This document shows positions 58,047 to 64,000 of a stretch of 64,000 bases of DNA, in pieces; position 1 is the first letter of the stretch, and each line of letters begins with the position of its first letter. The translations under genes and the position numbers were made by a program. The stretch is from Oscillospiraceae bacterium (GTDB lineage: Bacteria; Bacillota; Clostridia; Oscillospirales; Acutalibacteraceae). Location: contig DOQR01000005.1 of assembly GCA_003514385.1 (NCBI GenBank), positions 62,001 to 126,000 of the forward strand, in the 5' to 3' direction. The notes under the pieces are model-generated. The model was not told where the DNA came from and made no database searches. It worked only from the letters and a program-made list of their open reading frames with translations.

Positions 58047-58718
58047 TTGCAGAAGATACTTATCGCGGACGATGAGGCGAAGATACGCCGCATTATCAGG
58101 GATTTCCTCACCGCCAAGGGCTTTGAAACGGTCGAGGCGGAGGACGGTGAGCAGGCTCTGCGCGTTTTTGCGGAAAACAGCGATATAGCCCTGGCTGTGC
58201 TCGATATAATGATGCCGGAGATGAACGGCTGGGAGGTCTGCCGCAAGATTCGCGAAACCTCCGATGTCCCGGTCATTTTCCTGACTGCGCGCGGCGAAGA
58301 GTTCGACGAGCTCGAATGTTTTGAGTGCGGCGCAGACGATTTCATAACAAAGCCGTTCAGCCCCACCGTGCTTGTCAAGCGCATTGAAGCGCGCTTAAAG
58401 CGCACTGCGGACAGCCCCACCGATAAGATAGTTATAGACGGTCTTGTTATCGATGTTGTGGCTCATTCCGTCGTCTGCGACGGTCACGAAATCGAGCTGA
58501 CCCATAAAGAATACGGCATTCTTCATAAGCTCGCTTCAAACCGCGAGCGGGTGTTTTCACGCGAGCAGCTGCTCGACGATATCTGGGGCTTTGACTTCCT
58601 CGGCGATTCGAGAACGGTCGATTCCCATGTCGCGCGCCTTCGCACGAAGCTCGGTGATTGGGGCAGCCGCCATCTGCGCACGGTCTACGGCGCAGGATAT
58701 AAGATAGAGGTGAACTGA
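58047..58718 (+). CDS. OmpR/PhoB-family response regulator
   Basis: 223 residues. Receiver domain (1-115) with acidic pocket DDE (8-10), phosphoacceptor Asp53 in VLDIMMPEMNG, and the switch lysine in FITKPF. The C-terminal winged helix (about 130-222) ends DSRTVDSHVARLRTKLGD and VYGAGYKIE. TTG start with GGAAGGAGGG six bases upstream. The histidine kinase follows two bases after the stop, so they form one pair. Target genes are unknown; the DUF5696 lipoprotein gene downstream is a candidate. Confidence 0.95.
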   Translation: MQKILIADDEAKIRRIIRDFLTAKGFETVEAEDGEQALRVFAENSDIALAVLDIMMPEMNGWEVCRKIRETSDVPVIFLTARGEEFDELECFECGADDFITKPFSPTVLVKRIEARLKRTADSPTDKIVIDGLVIDVVAHSVVCDGHEIELTHKEYGILHKLASNRERVFSREQLLDDIWGFDFLGDSRTVDSHVARLRTKLGDWGSRHLRTVYGAGYKIEVN

Positions 58719-58720
58719 GT

Positions 58721-60226
58721 TTGAGCCGTCGGTCGGCAAGAAAAAATGACAGAATCAGAAAATCGGGACGGCGCATGGCTTTTGAGCTTATCACCGTCCT
58801 GATAGTGCTTGCCGCAATACTTGTCGCACTGCGCCCCGGCGTGCTGCTCAACTCCGTCTATGCCTTTGCGGAGATAATGAATATGCAGAGCATCCGCGAA
58901 TCGCTCGACAACGAGGATCCGGCGTCTTACGAATACTATCAGCAGCTCGCCTATGTCTCCGACAACAATTATTATATGATCGAGGTCTTTGACCCCGACG
59001 GCAACACCGTATATTCAAACCGCGAAAAGTTTTTATATTCCGGCGACGGGGACAGCGTCTATTACCGAACCGCCGAAAGCATGTATGCTATCGGACGCAG
59101 CGTGCGCGTGTTCGATCTTTTCGATGACAGTGTGAGTTTTGACGAATATGAATATCAGGACAGCGAGGCGAGCGGATATTACAGATACCGCGTCGAGCTC
59201 AAAAACGGTGATACCCTGCGTCTGTGGCTGCCTTATTATCAGGTCGAGCGAAACGCCCATACGGCGTCGTTTCTTCTGACTGCTTTTGCGCTGATATCAG
59301 CCGCCGTGGCATGCGCAATTATACTCTATTCAAATCTGCGTTTCTCGCGCCCCGTTGCGGCGATGGCGGAGATAACGGAGTCCATGGCAAAGCTTGATTT
59401 CTCCAAGAAATGCGTCAGCTATCCGCAGACGGATGTTCAGAACCTCGGACAGAATATCAATATACTCTCCGAATCCCTGAGCGAAACGCTCGACGAATTG
59501 CAGGACAAAAACGAAAAACTGACCGAAGAACTTGAACACAGCGCGCTTGTCGACGAGTCGCGGAAGAGTTTCATCGCCAATGTTTCGCATGAACTCAAGA
59601 CTCCTATAGCCATTATTCAAGGCTACGCCGAGGGACTCAAACTCGGCATAAACAGCAACCCCGAGGGCAGCGAGGAATACTGCGACATAATCCTAGAAGA
59701 GACCGGCAAGATGAACCGCATAGTCATGGAGCTGCTTAATCTTGAAAAGCTCGAGAGTGGCTCATATGTCCCGACGCGCGAAAAGCTCGATCTGAGCGCG
59801 ATGATAAAAGGTCAGCTTGCGGCGTTCTCAATGATGTTCAACGAAAACGAGATAAAGCTCATCGACCGTATTCCGGACGGATTGACCGTCCACAGCGATG
59901 AGCGGACTATCCTGCTCGTGCTCCAGAACTTTCTGTCAAACGCCGTGTCGAATATCGGCGGCAAGAAGATAGTTCAGTTGACGGTTGAAGATAATCTGAA
60001 CACATACAGAGTCAGCGTCTATAACTCCGGCGACCCGATAGACGAGGACGAGCTTGACAAAATATGGTACAGCTTCTACAAATCTTCAAAGAAGCGCAAG
60101 AACGAGGATTTCCATTTCGGACTCGGTCTGCCGATAGTCAAAGCCATTCAAAAGCGGCTCGGCAGGGAGTGCGGCGTTGTCAACGAACACGGCGGCGTGC
60201 GCTTCTGGTTCGATGTGGATAAGTGA
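58721..60226 (+). CDS. Sensor histidine kinase
   Basis: 501 residues. Two membrane helices (about 20-40 and 188-208) enclose an extracellular sensor of about 145 residues rich in Tyr/Asp/Glu. A HAMP region follows, then HisKA with the phosphorylated His290 in ANVSHELKTP, and an HATPase_c with NFLSNAVSN (N box) and HFGLGLPIVKAI (G2). The G1 box has the NSGDPI form seen in related clostridial kinases rather than DxGxG. TTG start after AGAGGTG. It should phosphorylate the adjacent regulator on an unknown envelope cue. Confidence 0.92.
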   Translation: MSRRSARKNDRIRKSGRRMAFELITVLIVLAAILVALRPGVLLNSVYAFAEIMNMQSIRESLDNEDPASYEYYQQLAYVSDNNYYMIEVFDPDGNTVYSNREKFLYSGDGDSVYYRTAESMYAIGRSVRVFDLFDDSVSFDEYEYQDSEASGYYRYRVELKNGDTLRLWLPYYQVERNAHTASFLLTAFALISAAVACAIILYSNLRFSRPVAAMAEITESMAKLDFSKKCVSYPQTDVQNLGQNINILSESLSETLDELQDKNEKLTEELEHSALVDESRKSFIANVSHELKTPIAIIQGYAEGLKLGINSNPEGSEEYCDIILEETGKMNRIVMELLNLEKLESGSYVPTREKLDLSAMIKGQLAAFSMMFNENEIKLIDRIPDGLTVHSDERTILLVLQNFLSNAVSNIGGKKIVQLTVEDNLNTYRVSVYNSGDPIDEDELDKIWYSFYKSSKKRKNEDFHFGLGLPIVKAIQKRLGRECGVVNEHGGVRFWFDVDK

Positions 60227-60315
60227 GCGAGGTTGAATAAACGGCTCAAAGATGATATAATCAAATGAAGAGTTCAACGCAAAGCGGCGATTTTATAGAT
60301 ATGGGAGATCTTGTT

Positions 60316-62580
60316 ATGGCTATTAAAAACAGGAAAAAAAGAATAACGGCGAGGATATCGGCTCTGCTGCTTTCTGCGGCAATGCTCTGCTCCCTGAGCG
60401 CGTGCTCCGACCCTGTTGCCGTGACGAAAATAAAAGGCACGCCCACCGAGGCGGGCGCGGCGGAATCGACTCTGCTCCATTCCGTCGGCGATAAAGCCAA
60501 CCTTCAGCAGGTCGGCAAATCCGGACTTATCGAGCTGCTCTTTGACGAGAGCACATATTCCGTCTGCGTCGCCGATCTTTCCCATGACGACAGCGAAAAG
60601 CTCTGGTCTGCGCTCCCGACTCAGGAGAATTCGGGTGCCGCAACGGCGACTCTTGAAATCGTCAGCGGAGACACACTCTATAAGCTCAATACTCAGGATA
60701 ACAGCGTGTCGTTCCAGAATGCCCAGTGCAGCTTTGCCGACGACGCTCTGAGTGTTACTTATATTCTAACTCCCGACACCGCAACTGCACACAAAGAAAA
60801 ATATGAAAAAGGCGATATAGCTTTCAAGCTTGTCGTCAATTATCAGATAAAAGACGGCAGCGTCTATGTCAGCGCGAAATATGAAAATCTCGTTGCGGAT
60901 TCCGACGCAAAGCTCACGAAACTCAGCCTTCTCAACTTCTTCGGCGCTTATTCCGAGCCCCAGCAGGGCGATTATATCTTTGTCCCCGACGGCAGCGGCG
61001 CGCTCATAAAGACCGACACGAGAGACGATTCATTTGACAGCGAACTGAGCTTCCCGGTTTATGGCGGCGACGCGGCATCCGGCCACGCAAACAGCGGCAC
61101 CGCAAATGCTCTTATTCCCGCATATGGTATGAAGCAGGGGAACAACGCCTTTGTCACAATAATCAACAGCGGCGATGCGATAGCTACCGTCAGCGCGGAC
61201 AGAGTCAGGGGCGGCAACGATTTTTATGAAGCCGGCGTGTCGTTTGATATCACACCCTGCACTGAATCAAAAGGAAAGTTTTATATGAGCTCCGAGTCCT
61301 ATGACGGCGATATCGGGCTTTGCATACGCTTCCTCGGCGGCTCGAATGCAGATTATACGGGCATGGCAGCTGCGGCGCGTGAACAGCTGATAAGGGAGCG
61401 AATACTCTCGACAAGAACGGCCGAAGAGCAGGAGTACCTGCCTCTTGATCTGACCGTTATCGGCGTTTCGGACGACACCCTGTTCTCGTTCAAGCGACTG
61501 AATCTCAGAAAAGAAAAGACCTTTACCGACTTCGAGCAGGCTCTCGATATGCTCACGCGAATGAAGTCGAAGGGCATAAACTCAATAAAACTGCGCTACA
61601 AGGGCGCACTGACCGGTGGAACGGATCAGTCGAGCATAATGACGGCGTCTCTGCTTGCCCGTCTCGGCACTCGCTCCGACCTGAAAGATCTTGTCGAATA
61701 TGTCAACGCGCAGAACATGGAGATGTATCTCGATGTCAATCTGCTCTCCGCGGCAAAGGGGGATTCGTTCTCTTCGAGCAAGACCGCCGGTAGCATCTTC
61801 AGCAAAAAGGCAGAGTACAATGCAATAAACAAGAGTCCGCTCGGAAAAGACAAATACGCAAAACGTCTACTCGGCATGAAGTATGTTGAAAGATCGATAA
61901 TCGAGATACTCAGAGATACGAGATTCTCACAGTTTACCGGCTTCTGTCTCAACGATGTCGGCAGTCTGCTCTATTCCGATTATAAGAACGGCTTCAATCG
62001 TCAGAAGAGTGCGGAAATGATATCCGAACAGCTTCCGTCGCTAACCGCTAATATGAAGCTTATGACCGACACCGGCAATTTCCGCGTCATAAAGAATGTC
62101 AGCTTTATTTCGCATCTGCCGACCTCTGCGTCACAGAGCCGCTCGGCATATGTCAGTGTGCCGTTTTTGCAGCTCGTTCTTCACGGAATAGTCGGTTATT
62201 CCGGAGAGCCGCTCAACTTCAGTGAAAACGCCAAAACTTCGTTCCTGCGCTGCGTCGAATACGGTGCAAGTCCCGCTTATGAGTGGACATATTCTGGTAC
62301 CTATGCGGACAAAAAGAATAAGTCCGGCGAAGACAGTACAGAGGCCTCCGGAGTCTATTACGAAAATTGGATAGCTTCAGCGTCAGAGTTCTATGAGCGT
62401 GCCGATGCGGCTCTCAAGGATCTCCAGGCTTCGCGCATGACCTCGCACAGCGAGATAATGGGCGGCGTGTTCTGCACGGAGTACGACACAGGAGCAAAAA
62501 TCTATGTCAACTATACCGAATCCGATGTGACCGTCAGCGGTATAACTGTCCCGGCAGGGGACTTCATCAGAATTAACTGA
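60316..62580 (+). CDS. DUF5696 family lipoprotein
   Basis: 754 residues. ATG 60316 has GGGAG 8 bases upstream; earlier ATGs are less well placed. Signal peptide with lipobox SLSAC. The body matches the long DUF5696 proteins of Clostridia: GDYIFVPDGSGALIKTDT, FPVYGGDAASGHANSG and later barrel-like stretches (INSIKLRYKGALTGG, FTGFCLNDVGSLLYSDYKNG, VPFLQLVLHGIVGYSGEPLN). Some relatives sit near carbohydrate genes, so a surface glycan-binding or -hydrolysing role is plausible but unproven. It follows the kinase by 89 bp. Confidence 0.82.
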   Translation: MAIKNRKKRITARISALLLSAAMLCSLSACSDPVAVTKIKGTPTEAGAAESTLLHSVGDKANLQQVGKSGLIELLFDESTYSVCVADLSHDDSEKLWSALPTQENSGAATATLEIVSGDTLYKLNTQDNSVSFQNAQCSFADDALSVTYILTPDTATAHKEKYEKGDIAFKLVVNYQIKDGSVYVSAKYENLVADSDAKLTKLSLLNFFGAYSEPQQGDYIFVPDGSGALIKTDTRDDSFDSELSFPVYGGDAASGHANSGTANALIPAYGMKQGNNAFVTIINSGDAIATVSADRVRGGNDFYEAGVSFDITPCTESKGKFYMSSESYDGDIGLCIRFLGGSNADYTGMAAAAREQLIRERILSTRTAEEQEYLPLDLTVIGVSDDTLFSFKRLNLRKEKTFTDFEQALDMLTRMKSKGINSIKLRYKGALTGGTDQSSIMTASLLARLGTRSDLKDLVEYVNAQNMEMYLDVNLLSAAKGDSFSSSKTAGSIFSKKAEYNAINKSPLGKDKYAKRLLGMKYVERSIIEILRDTRFSQFTGFCLNDVGSLLYSDYKNGFNRQKSAEMISEQLPSLTANMKLMTDTGNFRVIKNVSFISHLPTSASQSRSAYVSVPFLQLVLHGIVGYSGEPLNFSENAKTSFLRCVEYGASPAYEWTYSGTYADKKNKSGEDSTEASGVYYENWIASASEFYERADAALKDLQASRMTSHSEIMGGVFCTEYDTGAKIYVNYTESDVTVSGITVPAGDFIRIN

Positions 62581-62601
62581 TAACAGAAAAGGAGTATAAC
62601 C

Positions 62602-62946
62602 ATGCCCTATATCAGCACGAAAACAAATATCGAACTTGCAAAAGAAAAGCGAGATGCACTCGCCGCAAAATACGGCAAGATAATCTCTCTCGTTCCGGGA
62701 AAGACCGAGCGCTGGCTCATGCTTTCGTTTGACGATAAAGCGACAATGTATTTCGGCGGCAAAAGTGATGAGCCCATGGCTTATATCGAACTGAGCCTTT
62801 TCGGCGGTGCGTCGGATGCGGTCTATGATAAGCTGACTGCGGCTATCTGTGACGCAGTGTCCGCAGAGACAGGAATAGCTCCCGCCAATATCTATGTCAA
62901 ATACGAAGAGGCGGAGCATTGGGGCTGGAACAGCTCTAATTTCTGA
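62602..62946 (+). CDS. MIF/phenylpyruvate tautomerase-like protein
   Basis: 114 residues, the length of mammalian MIF. MPYISTKTNI puts the catalytic proline at position 2 (position 1 after Met removal); FGGKSDEPMAYIEL and NIYVKYEEAEHWGWN are family patterns. Such proteins tautomerise phenylpyruvate or dihydroxyphenylpyruvate in vitro; the bacterial role is unclear. It follows the DUF5696 gene by 21 bp with AAAGGAG upstream. Cytoplasmic; no signal peptide. Confidence 0.85.
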   Translation: MPYISTKTNIELAKEKRDALAAKYGKIISLVPGKTERWLMLSFDDKATMYFGGKSDEPMAYIELSLFGGASDAVYDKLTAAICDAVSAETGIAPANIYVKYEEAEHWGWNSSNF

Positions 62947-62993
62947 TGCTTTATTGTAATACAAATTAAGACCTTTTTGGTGGATGAGTTAAA

Positions 62994-64000
62994 ATGATAA
63001 AAAGTGTACTGATAGTTGTGCCGCATCCTGATGACGAAATAAATGTTGCAGGAACAGTAATAGATCAGTTGAAAAAGGGCAATGCGGAAATATATGTGCT
63101 CATGTGTACATACGGTGATTATTATCCGAAGGTGACTCAGAAGAGGTTTGCAGAAATGAAGAGAGCCGCCGCTTTGCTGGGCATACCATTCAAAAATTAT
63201 ATTTTTCTCGGCTTCGGTGACGGATGGAAGGGCGAATGTCTGTATTTTGCTGCCGACAGAGCTTGTTCACATGCCGGAAAAATGGAGACATATGCGCTTA
63301 ATGAAGAAGCGGTTGATTTTTCGTATATAAAAAACGGCTATCATGTGCCGTATAACAGGGATTCGTATAAAAAAAGTGTTATGTCGGTTATTGCGGATAT
63401 AAAACCGGATTTGATAATCGGCGTTGATGTTGATGACCATGATGATCATAAAATCTGTTCTCTGATGCTTGATGAAGCAATAGGTGAGATTATTAAATGC
63501 GATCCGGAATACAGACCGTTGGTACTTAAAAAATTTGCGTATATGTCCGTGTGGAACGGCAAAAATGATTACTTTTCTGCAATCCCCGTTGAGTCGCTGG
63601 GATCGGGAAATACGCAGAATGACTCGGTCTGTTATCCGTATCTGTGGGATGACCGCATGTGTGTGAAAGTTTCTGAAAATCTGTTAGGATTGGATTATTG
63701 GAATAATTCGGTGTACAAAGCATTGAATTCATATAAGACTCAGGAAGGAAAAATATTCTTTCAAAAGGTAGTCAATTCCGACGCTACATATTGGTACAGA
63801 AGCGTTAACTCGCTGTCATACAAAGCAAAGGTGCGTGTCTCGTCTGGAGAAGCATGTGTACTTAATGATTTTTGTATCGCAGATGTCAATATATGCGGCA
63901 GACCTTCACAAAAATCGTGGAAACCTTTAGATAGTACTCCTTGGATACAGTATAATTGGGACGAAATTGTATCTGCGGAAAAAATATATATTTATCTCAA
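62994..64000 (+). CDS. PIG-L family deacetylase, incomplete at the window edge
   Basis: About 335 codons are visible without a stop. VVPHPDDEINVAG (residues 8-20) is the zinc-binding motif, and DVDDHDDHKICS the later metal/catalytic site of PIG-L/MshB-type N-acetylglucosamine deacetylases. After about residue 235 a second part begins with a beta-rich stretch and DSTPWIQYNWDEIVSAEKIYI, like the start of a discoidin module. GC is clearly lower than in the genes before it. Likely acts on N-acetylated sugars of the surface or imported glycans; the full length is outside the window. Confidence 0.8.
   Translation, partial: MIKSVLIVVPHPDDEINVAGTVIDQLKKGNAEIYVLMCTYGDYYPKVTQKRFAEMKRAAALLGIPFKNYIFLGFGDGWKGECLYFAADRACSHAGKMETYALNEEAVDFSYIKNGYHVPYNRDSYKKSVMSVIADIKPDLIIGVDVDDHDDHKICSLMLDEAIGEIIKCDPEYRPLVLKKFAYMSVWNGKNDYFSAIPVESLGSGNTQNDSVCYPYLWDDRMCVKVSENLLGLDYWNNSVYKALNSYKTQEGKIFFQKVVNSDATYWYRSVNSLSYKAKVRVSSGEACVLNDFCIADVNICGRPSQKSWKPLDSTPWIQYNWDEIVSAEKIYIYL

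Noticed and set aside
1..64000. Searches by eye for CRISPR arrays, intact insertion sequences and prophage genes.
   Set aside because: No regularly spaced repeats, transposase motifs or phage structural genes were seen. Only the tRNA-Trp duplication and the AT-rich fragment suggest past mobile DNA.

Overview
The window reads as chromosome of a Gram-positive anaerobe of the class Clostridia, most like the Oscillospirales/Ruminococcaceae-type gut bacteria. Evidence: a fused IspH-ribosomal protein S1 gene, a VorB-type 2-oxoacid:ferredoxin oxidoreductase operon, a CotF-like spore-coat protein, a glmS ribozyme, GPH-type sugar symporters, frequent AGGAGG-type ribosome binding sites and TTG/GTG starts. 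No prophage, CRISPR array or intact insertion sequence was seen. This placement is inference from gene content.

Layout. 1-3.9 kb: end of a secreted lipase-like gene, a DUF378 gene, then dnaG-rpoD. 3.9-7.6 kb (minus): GH95 alpha-fucosidase, HAD phosphatase and amidohydrolase as one operon, divergent from 7.7-13.3 kb (plus): an RpiR regulator, BaiN-like flavoprotein, cmk, plsC and ispH-rpsA. 13.4-16.8 kb: P-loop NTPase plus the four-subunit oxidoreductase. 17-20 kb: fucO, two small ferritin-like/coat proteins, an acyltransferase-like protein. 20.1-21.4 kb: tRNA-Met and tRNA-Trp followed by a scar: a duplicated tRNA 3' end, strong palindromes and an AT-rich orphan gene fragment. 21.4-25.1 kb: a frameshifted gene, a D-aminoacylase-type hydrolase, a HEAT protein and a broken beta-helix glycosidase. 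25.2-30.4 kb: lipoproteins around a three-permease ABC transporter. 30.5-33.3 kb (minus): an unusual trio (deoxyhypusine-synthase-like protein, HldE-like sugar kinase, HAD phosphatase). 33.5-42.1 kb: two GPH symporters, an alpha/beta hydrolase, GH30, an AraC regulator and a truncated glycosidase. 42.3-51.2 kb: WYL regulator, secreted PHP protein, AlkD-like protein, domain-swapped GH3, a lipoprotein and an AMP-forming synthetase. 51.2-54.9 kb: glmS ribozyme and glmS, then GH29 alpha-fucosidase. 55-57.8 kb (minus): LCAT-like lipase, small multidrug export protein, PPase-like/Nudix fusion. 57.9-64 kb: a two-component system, DUF5696 lipoprotein, MIF-like tautomerase and a partial PIG-L deacetylase.

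How the genes fit together. Housekeeping blocks (replication/transcription, lipid and isoprenoid synthesis, translation, amino-sugar supply) are interleaved with glycan-use loci. GH95 and GH29 fucosidases plus FucO (lactaldehyde to 1,2-propanediol) point to growth on fucosylated host or plant glycans; GH30, GH3 and two symporters add other oligosaccharides. Most carbohydrate genes look cytoplasmic (no signal peptide), which fits import of short oligosaccharides by GPH symporters.

Most notable signals: (1) a 62-bp near-identical segment shared between an ABC permease gene and a broken glycosidase gene 3.4 kb away, where it sits exactly at the frame break; (2) a strong internal Shine-Dalgarno and in-frame ATG at the IspH/S1 junction, which could release free S1; (3) the 24-bp tRNA-Trp 3'-end duplication, each copy leading into its own perfect terminator hairpin; (4) the uncharacterised DHS-like/PfkB/HAD operon; (5) shared TTTACTC-type elements at the GH30 and transporter promoters next to an AraC regulator gene. 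Several palindromic operators can be assigned to promoters with 17-bp spacers.
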